From Marinobacter profundi (GTDB lineage Bacteria; Pseudomonadota; Gammaproteobacteria; Pseudomonadales; Oleiphilaceae), in assembly GCF_002744715.1 (NCBI RefSeq), contig NZ_KZ319370.1:434001-498000 (forward strand): a DNA stretch of 64,000 bases, in the 5' to 3' direction. Below the pieces are notes generated by a model. The model had not been told where the DNA came from, made no database searches, and saw only the letters and a program-made list of their open reading frames with translations. This document shows, piece after piece, positions 26,333 through 34,498 of the stretch (positions are counted from its first letter, which is position 1; each line of letters opens with the position of its first letter). A program made the translations under genes and the position numbers.

Positions 26333-27508
26333 ATGACCCGTTTGTTCGGAGACCTGTCGGTGTCGGCGGTTGCCGCCGGCTTTCTGGCAGTACTGGTCTC
26401 CTATGCCGGTCCGCTGGCGATCTTTTTCCAGGCCGGTTCAGCGGCCGACATTCCGCCCCAGATGATGACCTCCTGGGTCTGGGCCATTTCCATGGGGGCG
26501 GCCATCTCCGGCATTGTGCTGTCGCTGTGGCTGCGGGCGCCGGTGGTCACCGCCTGGTCGGCACCGGGCACCGCCCTGCTGGTGGCGCTGTTTCCCGGGT
26601 TGTCACTGAACGAGGCGGTGGGTGCCTACCTCACGGCCGCGGTGATCATTTTCATCATCGGCGTGTCCGGTACCTTCGATGCCATTGTCAGGGCCATTCC
26701 CAAAGGCGTGGCCGCCGGCATGATGGCCGGCATCCTGTTCCAGTTTGGTATCGGTGCCTTCGCGGCTATCGAAACCACCCCGGCACTGGCGATCGGCATG
26801 CTGGTGGCGTATGTGGTGTTCCGCCGGCTGTGGCCGAAATACACCCTGGTCCTGCTGCTCATGGTCGGCGTGCTGCTGGCGGTGGTGCTGGAGGGTGCCT
26901 CGCTGGCCGGGGTGCGCCTCAGCCTGGCGGTACCGCAGCTTATCGTTCCACAGTGGAATCTGGGCGCAACCCTCAGCCTGGCGATCCCGCTGGTGCTGGT
27001 CAGCCTTACCGGACAGTTCCTGCCGGGTATGGCGATCCTGCAGGGGGCGGGTTACCGGGTCAAAGCCAAGCCGGTGATTGCGGTGACCAGCCTGGTGTCC
27101 CTGCCGATGGCGCTGTTTGGCGGGATTACCACCGTGGTGGCCGCCATCACTGCCGCCATCTGCACTGGCAAGGATGCCCATGAGGATCCGGACCGGCGTT
27201 ATGTGGCCGGGGTATTCAACGGGGTGTTCTACCTGGTCGGTGGCCTGTTTGCCGGCACCATCGTGGCCCTGTTCACTTCGTTGCCCGCCGCCTTTGTCGC
27301 GGTGCTGGCGGGCCTCGCCCTGTTGGGGGCCATTGCCGGCAACCTGCATGCCGCACTGGATGACGCCAGTCACCGCGAGGCGTCGCTGATCACGTTCATT
27401 GTGACGGCCTCCGGACTGTCGTTGTTCGGCTTGTCCTCGGCGTTCTGGGGAGTGGTCATCGGTTATGCCTGTTACCTGATCCTCAACGGCAACATGGCCA
27501 AAAAGTAG
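26333..27508 (+). CDS. benE: Benzoate/H+ symporter BenE family
   Basis: A membrane protein of about 391 residues, nearly all hydrophobic, with ten or more helices. It shows BenE features: FGDLSVSAVAAGFLAVLVSYAGPLAIFFQA at the N terminus, WSAPGTALLVAL, and GGITTVVAAITAAICTGKDAHEDPDRRYVAGVFNGVFYL. ATG 26333 is preceded by AAGGA; an in-frame upstream start lies within the terminator. It duplicates the import function of BenK by another family and closes the benzoate island. Confidence 0.92.
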   Translation: MTRLFGDLSVSAVAAGFLAVLVSYAGPLAIFFQAGSAADIPPQMMTSWVWAISMGAAISGIVLSLWLRAPVVTAWSAPGTALLVALFPGLSLNEAVGAYLTAAVIIFIIGVSGTFDAIVRAIPKGVAAGMMAGILFQFGIGAFAAIETTPALAIGMLVAYVVFRRLWPKYTLVLLLMVGVLLAVVLEGASLAGVRLSLAVPQLIVPQWNLGATLSLAIPLVLVSLTGQFLPGMAILQGAGYRVKAKPVIAVTSLVSLPMALFGGITTVVAAITAAICTGKDAHEDPDRRYVAGVFNGVFYLVGGLFAGTIVALFTSLPAAFVAVLAGLALLGAIAGNLHAALDDASHREASLITFIVTASGLSLFGLSSAFWGVVIGYACYLILNGNMAKK

Positions 27509-27535
27509 CTGTCGTCAGCGCGGAAGCGCCGGTCG

Positions 27536-28198
27536 CTACCAGCGGGCAGCCATCCCCGGCAGCAGGTAACGCAACAGGCCGGGTTTCACCCCCAGGTGAC
27601 GCAATACCTGGCGGGAGTGCCACTGCAGGTGGAGGCGGAGGTATCGGCTGTCGATATGGCGCAGCAAGCGGGCGGCGTTGCGGGCATCGTCGACGCCGCG
27701 ATGGGGGCGGCCCTCGAAATCCAGCCGGTGATGGGCCAGCACGTCCGCAAAATCCATCCGGCCTTGCAGGCCGGTGGTTTTGCGCCAGGCCAGCTTGAGG
27801 TTGAGGTGAGGGCGGGCCATAAATGCCGGAGCACAGTGGTTGCGGTAGAATTCAGCCTCCAGCTGGTAAAAGTCGTAATCGCCCCAGCTGACCCAAAGAT
27901 CGATGGCGGGCTTGTCGGCCAGCCAGGCATTCAGCTGCGCCACCGCCTCGCCATAGTGGGGTGCGCGATCGGCATCCTGCTGGCGGATGCCGGTAAGTTC
28001 GCGGCAGAACTCGCTGAGCCGGGGGCGCAGCACCGGCCGCGCCAGGAAGCTGGCCGAGTCCAGGACATTGCCGTCGGCAGTAGCCAGGGCGCAACCGATC
28101 TCCAGTACCTCCATGTCATTCACCGTTTGCCGGCGCACGGTGCCGGGCAGGTGGCCCTGCCAGCAGGTAGCTTCCAGATCGACGACAAGAATGTGCAT
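27536..28198 (-). CDS. DEDDh 3'-5' exonuclease domain protein
   Basis: A 220-residue nuclease of the ERI1/KapD-like DnaQ group. ExoI is VVDLEATCW (Asp7, Glu9), ExoII is SWGDYDFYQLEAEF, and ExoIII is HRGVDDARNAARLL, so all acidic residues and the general-base histidine are present. A basic C-terminal tail of about 35 residues (arginine and leucine rich) may bind nucleic acid. It trims DNA or RNA 3' ends in the cytoplasm; the substrate is unknown. It is convergent with benE and divergent from the RNase J-like gene. Confidence 0.85.
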   Translation of the reverse strand: MHILVVDLEATCWQGHLPGTVRRQTVNDMEVLEIGCALATADGNVLDSASFLARPVLRPRLSEFCRELTGIRQQDADRAPHYGEAVAQLNAWLADKPAIDLWVSWGDYDFYQLEAEFYRNHCAPAFMARPHLNLKLAWRKTTGLQGRMDFADVLAHHRLDFEGRPHRGVDDARNAARLLRHIDSRYLRLHLQWHSRQVLRHLGVKPGLLRYLLPGMAARW

Positions 28199-28302
28199 GA
28201 GTCTCGATCATTTGCCAGCAATGCCGGTTTACCTTAGGGTTTCAGTCATCATAACTACAGGCAGTACAACATGGCACCTGACCACTGTGACACCAGGCCA
28301 GC

Positions 28303-29685
28303 ATGACACCTGACCAACATGACCTCTGGTTCCTGCCGCTGGGCGGCACCGGTGAGATCGGTATGAACCTGAATCTGTACGGCCACGACGGCCAGTGGTT
28401 GATGGTGGACTGTGGCGTCACCTTCCCGAAACCGGGGCGGATTGCGGCCGACGGCACCGTCCATCACCGGGGCGAGCCGCCGGTGCAGATGGCCGATCCG
28501 GAATTTATAGCCGACCGGCGTGACCAGCTGGCGGGGCTGATCATCACCCACGCCCATGAAGACCATATCGGTGCGGTGCCTTACCTGTGGCCACTGCTGC
28601 AATGCCCCATCTACACCAGCCGGTTCACCGCCGAAATCCTTCGTCGCAAGCTGGCGGAGTTTGATCTGCTGCACCGGGTGCCGATCCATGTGGTGGAGGT
28701 GGACCAGCGTCGCCGCATCGGCCCCTTCGAAGTGCAGTGGCTGGCGCTGACCCACTCCATACCGGACCCCAACGCCCTGATGATCCGTACCCCGGCCGGC
28801 AACATCTTTCACAGTGGCGACTGGAAGCTGGATGACCACCCCCTGGTGGGCCATGGCTACTCGCCCGCCACCTTCCGCGCGCTGGCGGACGAGGGGGTGA
28901 CTGCCATGGTGTGTGATTCCACCAATGCGACCGTCAGTGGCCACTCCACGTCCGAGGCGGTGCTGCACGAGGGCCTGCTGGCGGCGATTGGCTCTGCCCG
29001 TGGCCGGGTGGTGGTGGCCTGTTTTGGCAGTAACATTGCCCGCCTGCACACGCTGGCACAGATTGCCCGGGAGACCGGTCGCTACATGGGACTGCTGGGG
29101 CGCTCACTGGTCAACATGAGCGGTGCCGCCAAGGCCGCGGGCCTGTGGGACCGGGCCGATGAGCTGATCAACCCGGGCCACCTGGGCTACCTGCCACGGG
29201 AGGAAGTGCTGGTGGTGGCCACCGGCAGTCAGGGCGAACCGCGCACCGCGCTGCGCCGGCTGGCGATGGGGACCCATCCCGACCTGGAACTGGAAGCCGG
29301 TGACAGGGTGATCTTCAGTGCCCGTGCCATCCCCGGCAACGAAGACGCCATCGAGGCGCTGATCGGCCAGCTCCGCGGGCAGGGCATTGAGGTGGTGACG
29401 GCCGAGTCATCCAGCATCCCGATTCACGCCTCCGGTCATCCGGCGGAGGACGAACTGCGGGCGATGTATGGCTGGGTACAGCCGGCACTGGCGATTCCGG
29501 TGCATGGTGAAGACGTCCACATGGCGACCCACGCCCGCATCGCCCGCGACTGTGGCGTGCCGAAGACGCTGGTCGGTCGCAACGGCGACCTGTTCATGAT
29601 CCGGCCGGTGCCGGGCATCCGCCGGCAGGTAACAGAAACCGGTCGTCTGGGCTGGCAGAAAGGGGAGCTGGTGCGGGTGTATTGA
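28303..29685 (+). CDS. Ribonuclease J-like metallo-beta-lactamase fold hydrolase
   Basis: A 460-residue protein of the beta-CASP branch. The N terminus LGGTGEIGMNLNLYGHDG is RNase J-like, and THAHEDHIGAVPYL is the zinc motif HxHxDH, followed by the later HSGDWKLD and the GEDVHMATHARIA region. It is about 100 residues shorter than Firmicutes RNase J and lacks the C-terminal dimerisation domain. Such single-domain forms occur in proteobacteria, where their RNA role is less clear. The ribosome site is weak, and a partly duplicated mini-ORF just upstream ends on its ATG. Confidence 0.85.
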   Translation: MTPDQHDLWFLPLGGTGEIGMNLNLYGHDGQWLMVDCGVTFPKPGRIAADGTVHHRGEPPVQMADPEFIADRRDQLAGLIITHAHEDHIGAVPYLWPLLQCPIYTSRFTAEILRRKLAEFDLLHRVPIHVVEVDQRRRIGPFEVQWLALTHSIPDPNALMIRTPAGNIFHSGDWKLDDHPLVGHGYSPATFRALADEGVTAMVCDSTNATVSGHSTSEAVLHEGLLAAIGSARGRVVVACFGSNIARLHTLAQIARETGRYMGLLGRSLVNMSGAAKAAGLWDRADELINPGHLGYLPREEVLVVATGSQGEPRTALRRLAMGTHPDLELEAGDRVIFSARAIPGNEDAIEALIGQLRGQGIEVVTAESSSIPIHASGHPAEDELRAMYGWVQPALAIPVHGEDVHMATHARIARDCGVPKTLVGRNGDLFMIRPVPGIRRQVTETGRLGWQKGELVRVY

Positions 29686-29817
29686 GGGGCGTTCCTGATG
29701 GCCTGTCAGGTGCCAGGATATTGGACATTTGTCTCATAAGTAGAAGTCGAAGGCACTCTGGTGGCGCTCCGGTGGCTGCTGTAACCTCCGCCGCTTCGCG
29801 CAAAGGAGGCCCTGCCA

Positions 29818-30216
29818 ATGAAGATTTCCAAGAGTGATCTGGTGTTCCAGAGTTACGGTCGCTGCTGCAACCGCGACGAGTTTTTCGTGGATTTTTACAG
29901 CTACTTCATGGGCAGCTCGGATGCTATTCGCCAGCGCTTTGTGAATACCGACATGCCGGCCCAGCGCCACCTCCTGCGTGCAGGCATCCTGCAGCTGGTT
30001 CTCCATGCCCGTGGCATGTCTGACCGCAAGCTGAAGGCCCTGGGCGAGAGCCACGACCGCACCGGCTACAACATTCCGCCGGAGTGGTACAACTTATGGC
30101 TGGACGCCCTGATGACCACCGTGCGCAAGCACGACCCCGAGTACACTCCCGACCTCGACCGCGCCTGGCGCGATGCCCTCGGCCCGGGTATCGAGATCAT
30201 TCGCGGGGCCTACTGA
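29818..30216 (+). CDS. Single-domain bacterial globin
   Basis: A 132-residue alpha-helical protein resembling the bacterial globin fold. The likely proximal haem ligand is His79 in LGESHDRTGYNIPPEWY; the helices before it (FFVDFYSYFMG...FVNTDMPAQRHLL) fit the A-E helices. AAAGGAGG precedes the ATG. Globins of this size bind O2 or NO; the physiological role is unknown. It is a single gene between the RNase J-like gene and a thioesterase, all on the plus strand but with gaps above 100 bases. Confidence 0.8.
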   Translation: MKISKSDLVFQSYGRCCNRDEFFVDFYSYFMGSSDAIRQRFVNTDMPAQRHLLRAGILQLVLHARGMSDRKLKALGESHDRTGYNIPPEWYNLWLDALMTTVRKHDPEYTPDLDRAWRDALGPGIEIIRGAY

Positions 30217-30331
30217 GCCCCGCCCGCCGGCATCCGCAGGATGGTGGTTCGCATGCTACCGGTATAGACTCTGCTGATTGATTCATCATTCCCCCGTTTT
30301 GCCGGGATACCCATCAGGAGAGAACAACCGC

Positions 30332-30757
30332 ATGGCAATCTGGACCCGCACCCCGAAACTTGAAGACATGGCCGAGCGCAGCAAGAACACGGCCGTGGCC
30401 CATATGGGCATCGAATACCTGGAAATCGGAGACGACTACGTCAAGGGACGCATGCCGGTGGATCACCGCACGGTACAGCCGTTCGGTATTCTTCACGGCG
30501 GGTCTTCGGTGGTGCTGGCGGAAACCCTGGGCAGCATGGCGGCCAACTGCTGCCTCAAACATGACAACCAGGTGGCAGTGGGCCTCGACATCAACGCCAA
30601 CCACATCCGTTCGGTCGCCAGTGGCTGGGTCTATGGTACCGCCCGAGCTGTCCACATCGGCAGCACGACCCAAGTCTGGGAAATCCGCATTGAAAATGAA
30701 GAGGGCAAGGTCACCTGCATCTCCCGTCTCACCATGGCGGTAATCACCCGGGGCTGA
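30332..30757 (+). CDS. Hotdog-fold acyl-CoA thioesterase (YdiI/MenI-like)
   Basis: A 141-residue thioesterase whose QPFGILHGGSSVVLAETLGS motif places Glu64 at the catalytic site of the YdiI/EntH group (E. coli YdiI uses Glu63). The hotdog strands follow, with VGLDINANHIRSV. The ATG at 30332 has AGGAGA upstream, so a longer reading is rejected. Substrates in this group are aromatic or menaquinone-precursor acyl-CoAs; the natural one here is not known. Confidence 0.87.
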   Translation: MAIWTRTPKLEDMAERSKNTAVAHMGIEYLEIGDDYVKGRMPVDHRTVQPFGILHGGSSVVLAETLGSMAANCCLKHDNQVAVGLDINANHIRSVASGWVYGTARAVHIGSTTQVWEIRIENEEGKVTCISRLTMAVITRG

Positions 30758-30853
30758 GCCCGTAACCGAGAGGCCTCTTCCCCGGCTGCCTCGGCAAAAG
30801 CTGTCGCTACCGCTATGCTTGAGGAGCAACAGGCATAGCGGACGTTCCCAGGT

Positions 30854-31534
30854 ATGGCTTCCAAACCCGACGGCATCCCGCTCTGGTGGCTGGCGCTGGC
30901 CGCCGGGCTGATTCCCCTGCTTACCATCCACCTCACCTTCGGGGTCTCGGTGCTGGAGGGGCATATCGATGCCTGCATTCCTTATTGGGACAGCTGTACC
31001 AGTATCAGTCGTACCGGCCGCCATGGCACCTCGTATTTTATCTTCAAGGGCACCATGCTGCCGGCGGCAACGCTGGGCATCCTGTGGTGGTGGCTGAACG
31101 CCCGCTGGCTGCGCCAGCTGGGTTGCACGACCCGGGGCATCCGCTGGCTGCCAGCCCTCGGCCTGATTGCCAGCCTGGCGCTGGCGGCCTACACCCTGGC
31201 TCTGGGCCACGGCGGTGAGGGCTTCAACCTGGTGCGGCGGATCGGGGTTGTGCTGTATTTCTCGCTCACCTTCATCAACCAGTTGCTGCTGAGTTCAGCC
31301 CTGGCGCACCAGCCCCGCTGGCAACAGGCCGGGCAACGCCTGCTATGGCTGTGCCAGCTGACCCTGGGTATCGGCATCCTCACGGTAATACTCAACGGCG
31401 TTGCACCGGAGTTTTACAGCCGGCGGGACGACGCCTTTGAGTGGGTGCTGGCACTGTTGCTGAACCTGCACGCCCTCTGGGTAGCATTGCTGTGGCGCCA
31501 AAGCCGGTTCCGGGCGCGCCTGTGGACTGGCTGA
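30854..31534 (+). CDS. Integral membrane protein, Frag1/DRAM-like
   Basis: A 226-residue protein with about six hydrophobic segments (first at residues 9-30, others near 62-80, 100-118, 128-145, 163-183 and 196-212). The extracytoplasmic loop HIDACIPYWDSCTSISRTGRHG is like the signature of the Frag1/DRAM/Sfk1 (Cwh43 N-terminal) family. I did not check this by search. The function is unknown. The stop codon lies inside the first of five 14-bp tandem units that run into the gap. Confidence 0.7.
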   Translation: MASKPDGIPLWWLALAAGLIPLLTIHLTFGVSVLEGHIDACIPYWDSCTSISRTGRHGTSYFIFKGTMLPAATLGILWWWLNARWLRQLGCTTRGIRWLPALGLIASLALAAYTLALGHGGEGFNLVRRIGVVLYFSLTFINQLLLSSALAHQPRWQQAGQRLLWLCQLTLGIGILTVILNGVAPEFYSRRDDAFEWVLALLLNLHALWVALLWRQSRFRARLWTG

Positions 31535-31596
31535 CTGGGGTTGGCTGGACAGGGTTGGCTGTACAGAGTTGGCTGTACGGGCTGGCTGGACAGGGT
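31528..31596 (+). repeat. Five 14-bp tandem units spanning a stop codon
   Basis: Units starting TGGCTG at 31528, 31542, 31556, 31570 and 31583, for example TGGCTGGACAGGGT and TGGCTGTACAGAGT; the fourth is one base short. The first unit contains the stop (31532-31534) of the membrane protein gene, and the others fill the following gap. Confidence 0.9.
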
Positions 31597-31666
31597 GTGC
31601 ACGGCGAAGACTTTGCAGTCCTGATAAACTGCGTCCACCGAACTCGCATGGAACGAAAGGCGACCA

Positions 31667-32251
31667 ATGACCTCTCACCCCGATACTGTTTCCTCCGATC
31701 CTGTTCACCCCCAAACGATGCGTTGCCCCTGCGGCAGCCAGGCCAGCTATGCCGACTGCTGCCAGCGCTGGCACCAGGGCCAGCCGGCTCCTGGCCCCGA
31801 AGCCCTGATGCGGTCCCGCTACACGGCCTTTGTGCTCAAGCAGGCGGACTATCTGCTCGCCACCTGGCACCCCGACACCCGCCCAACGCCGGCAGGCCAC
31901 GCTACCCCGACCGGGGACAGGCCTGAGGTCTGTCCCCAAGACCCGCCCCCCACAGGGGACAGACCTCGGGTCTGTCCCCAGGAACTCCTGGACCTCGATC
32001 ACGCTCCCGCCTGGACCTCGTTGCAGGTGTTCGACAGCGCTACCACCGGAGACCGCGGCAGCGTGCATTTCCGCGCCATTTACCGAGCCGGCAGTGGTTG
32101 GGGTTATCTCGAAGAACACTCCGACTTCCTGCGCGAAGCCGGCCGCTGGTACTACCTCAGTGGCCGGACCACCGAGGGCACCCTGAAACCCGGCCGTAAT
32201 GACCCATGCTCCTGTGGCAGCGGCAAGAAGTACAAAGCCTGCTGCCTCTGA
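31667..32251 (+). CDS. ychJ: YchJ family protein with SEC-C motif, carrying an in-frame repeat insertion
   Basis: A 194-residue protein of the UPF0225/YchJ family. It has the N-terminal CPCGSQASYADCC cluster, the LMRSRYTAFVLKQADYLLATWHPDTRP core and the C-terminal SEC-C zinc motif RNDPCSCGSGKKYKACC. Between the core and ELLDLDHAPAW lie about 25 residues that include two near-identical decapeptides, TGDRPEVCPQ (82-91) and TGDRPRVCPQ (96-105). These are translations of two copies of the dispersed palindromic DNA repeat. The reading frame is kept, so the gene is probably still functional, with an enlarged loop. Confidence 0.88.
   Translation: MTSHPDTVSSDPVHPQTMRCPCGSQASYADCCQRWHQGQPAPGPEALMRSRYTAFVLKQADYLLATWHPDTRPTPAGHATPTGDRPEVCPQDPPPTGDRPRVCPQELLDLDHAPAWTSLQVFDSATTGDRGSVHFRAIYRAGSGWGYLEEHSDFLREAGRWYYLSGRTTEGTLKPGRNDPCSCGSGKKYKACCL
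31913..31937. repeat. Palindromic repeat copy 6, inside ychJ
   Basis: GGGGACAGGCC, loop TGA and GGTCTGTCCCC, with one G-T pair. It is read in frame as TGDRPEVCPQ. Confidence 0.92.
31955..31979. repeat. Palindromic repeat copy 7, inside ychJ
   Basis: GGGGACAGACC, loop TCG and GGTCTGTCCCC, a perfect stem, exactly 42 bases (14 codons) after copy 6 and read in frame as TGDRPRVCPQ. Confidence 0.92.
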
Positions 32252-32341
32252 GCCGGGTGGCCCAAGCCGGACCGACGTTGGTCGAGGAGGCTCCGTCCCC
32301 GGCAGTGTGCTAGATTGGTGTGACCTGATGATGAGGAAGCT

Positions 32342-33235
32342 ATGAAAAACGCCACTCCCGAAGCCACCAAAGGTGTTCTCTACGGCCTGGCTGCCTACAC
32401 CATGTGGGGCAGCTTTCCGCTCTACTTCGCGCTGTTCGGGGGAGTGCCCGCCTACGAGGTGCTGCTTCACCGGGTGATCTGGTCCTGCGTGTTCCTTGCC
32501 ATCGTCATCAGCGTGCTGAAACGCTGGCAACCGGTCACAACCGCGCTGGCCCACCCCGAAAAACTCGGTTACGTGCTCGGCTGTGCGTTGTTCATAGCCC
32601 TCAACTGGGGTGTCTACATCTACGCTGTGGAAACCCGCCATGTCCTGCAGGCCAGCCTCGGTTACTTCCTCACCCCGCTGGTAAACGTGGCCATGGGCAT
32701 GCTGATCCTGCGGGAAACCATCAGCCGCCTGCAGGGCGTGGCCATCGGCCTGGCCACCGTAGCCATCCTCTACCAGCTGTTCCTGCTCGGCGTGGTGCCC
32801 TGGATCACCCTGGTGCTGGCCTTCAGCTTCGGCACCTACGGTCTGTTCCGCAAGAAAGTCGAACTGGACGGCCTGTCCGGGCTGTTTGTCGAAACCCTGC
32901 TGCTGTTACCGGTGGCCCTGCTGGCCCTGGCGCTGCTGAGCAGTTACGACCTGTCCCACTTCACCGGCGACACCAGCATGACCCTGCTGCTGATCTCCAG
33001 CGGCATCGTCACCGCCATCCCCCTGCTGGCCTTCGCCGGCGCCGCCCGCAGGCTGCGCCTGGCCACCGTCGGCTTCCTGATGTACATCAACCCCACCATC
33101 CAGTTCCTGATTGCGCTGCTGGTGTTCAACGAACCGCTGAGCACCGAGAAGCTGATGAGCTTCGTGATGATCTGGGTGGCGCTGGGGATTTATTCCTGGT
33201 CGGCCTGGATGGGCAGAGAGCGGCGTGCACCATGA
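32342..33235 (+). CDS. rarD: RarD-type EamA/DMT transporter
   Basis: A 297-residue protein with about ten transmembrane helices. The sequence GVLYGLAAYTMWGSFPLYFALFGGVPAYEVLLHRVIWSCVF at the N terminus and ALNWGVYIYAVETRHVLQASLGYFLTPLVNVAMGMLILRE are characteristic of RarD. It is an inner-membrane drug/metabolite superfamily carrier (chloramphenicol-sensitive protein in older literature); the substrate is not established. The stop overlaps the ATG of the next small gene. Confidence 0.9.
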   Translation: MKNATPEATKGVLYGLAAYTMWGSFPLYFALFGGVPAYEVLLHRVIWSCVFLAIVISVLKRWQPVTTALAHPEKLGYVLGCALFIALNWGVYIYAVETRHVLQASLGYFLTPLVNVAMGMLILRETISRLQGVAIGLATVAILYQLFLLGVVPWITLVLAFSFGTYGLFRKKVELDGLSGLFVETLLLLPVALLALALLSSYDLSHFTGDTSMTLLLISSGIVTAIPLLAFAGAARRLRLATVGFLMYINPTIQFLIALLVFNEPLSTEKLMSFVMIWVALGIYSWSAWMGRERRAP

Positions 33236-33450
33236 AACAGCCCATCGTCGCCTTCCACCAGGATGAAGAGCAGCATTGGGTTGCCCGGTTGGCCTGTGGG
33301 CATAACCAGCATGTGCGTCATGATCCGCCCTGGGTTAACCGGCCCTGGGTGATAACGCCGGAAGGGCGGGCGGCCATGCTGGGATTTGAGTTGAACTGCA
33401 AGAAGTGCGATGAGGAAGGCGCCGCCGGGGACGGTGGTGTGGGACCATGA
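33232..33450 (+). CDS. DUF3565 small protein
   Basis: A 72-residue protein starting at the ATG that overlaps the rarD stop (ATGA). It shows the DUF3565 pattern: AFHQDEEQHWVARLACGHNQHVRHDPPW, then CKKC near the C terminus. The paired C-x-H and C-x-x-C arrangement suggests a metal site (inference). It is probably translated together with rarD. The function is unknown. Confidence 0.82.
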   Translation: MKQPIVAFHQDEEQHWVARLACGHNQHVRHDPPWVNRPWVITPEGRAAMLGFELNCKKCDEEGAAGDGGVGP

Positions 33451-33468
33451 ACCCCTGAGCCGCCCGGA

Positions 33469-34404
33469 TCATGGCGGCGGCGTTACTTCAGCTGCCGCTG
33501 CGGCCGGCCCCTCCGGTTCGCCGTCAAGATAGTCTTCAAGATAGCCCTCCAGCTCATCCGCCAGCCAGCCCACCACGGCGCCCCCTTGCGCCTGCTCCGA
33601 TTCCAGGGCGCTGAACACCTTCCACCATTTCGCGCTGCGGTGATGCACCACGGTCAGTTGGCGCTGGCGCAGGGCGTCGGTGATCAGCGGTAGCGGCAGG
33701 TCGGCCCAGCCGGCGCCGTCGATGACCGCGTCGCGGATCAGTTCGTACTGGGTGAAGGCCAGGTAGTTGGCGGTTTCCGGGGATTCGGCTACCAGCAGGT
33801 CGTCCTGCAGGTAGGCGAGGGTGACTTCGGTGTGGCGCACCAGGTCGTCCTGGGTTACCCGCTTGAGTTGACTGAGCGGGTGGTCAGGTGCGGCGACCGT
33901 AAGCATGCGGACGTCGGCCAGTTCACGGAACCACTGGTAGCCTTCGTTCATCAGTTGCGGCATCAGGCCATAGGCGACATCGACCGACTGGCTGTTGACC
34001 AGTGAAGGCAGCTCCCGCGGCGGTGCCAGGTAAACCGACAGGCTGGTCTGCGGGAAGCGGGTTTTCAGGCGCTTGAGGAGGTCGCGCCAGACCGGTTCGG
34101 GAATGGAGTCGTCCCGGGCAATGCGCAGGACCGACTCGGCGCCGCTGAGGTGATGCTGGCAGCGGGCCATGATCTGGCCGGCCACCTGGTCGAAGCGGCG
34201 GCAGTCGGTCACGATGGCACTGCCGATGGCGGTCAGGTGAAGCTGGTTGCCACTGCGTTCGAACAGCTCCACGCCGAGCTCGTCTTCGAGGGCGGCGAGC
34301 ACGGTGCTGACGGTGGTACGGCTGCGGTTCAGTTCCCGGGCGGCAGCCGCAATGGTGCCGTTGCGGACCACGGCGAGGAACACTTTGATCTGGGAGGTTT
34401 TCAA
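33469..34404 (-). CDS. LysR-family transcriptional regulator
   Basis: A 311-residue regulator. I chose the TTG at 34404 because GGAGA lies about seven bases upstream and the protein then begins KTSQIKVFLAVVRNGTIAAAARELNRSRTTVSTVLAALE, the LysR HTH at its normal distance from the start. A longer frame to 34536 would cover the start of the divergent CDF gene and is unlikely. The effector domain follows (LRIARDDSIPEPVW, VDVAYGLMP, LTVAAPDHPL). A Glu/Ala/Pro-rich tail ends the protein. The target genes are unknown; the CDF gene is divergent. Confidence 0.87.
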   Translation of the reverse strand: MKTSQIKVFLAVVRNGTIAAAARELNRSRTTVSTVLAALEDELGVELFERSGNQLHLTAIGSAIVTDCRRFDQVAGQIMARCQHHLSGAESVLRIARDDSIPEPVWRDLLKRLKTRFPQTSLSVYLAPPRELPSLVNSQSVDVAYGLMPQLMNEGYQWFRELADVRMLTVAAPDHPLSQLKRVTQDDLVRHTEVTLAYLQDDLLVAESPETANYLAFTQYELIRDAVIDGAGWADLPLPLITDALRQRQLTVVHHRSAKWWKVFSALESEQAQGGAVVGWLADELEGYLEDYLDGEPEGPAAAAAEVTPPP

Positions 34405-34498
34405 GCGGATTCTCCAGGCGCCGGATTTTCCGGCGCTCACCGACTCACGCTGTCGCGTGCATGCCGCTACTATGGCCGGTAATTCACGGGAGATCAAA

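Noticed and set aside
34247..34498. N-terminal extension of the CDF transporter
   Set aside because: The extra residues are arginine/serine rich and antisense to the LysR HTH; ATG 34499 has GGGAGA and precedes the first helix.
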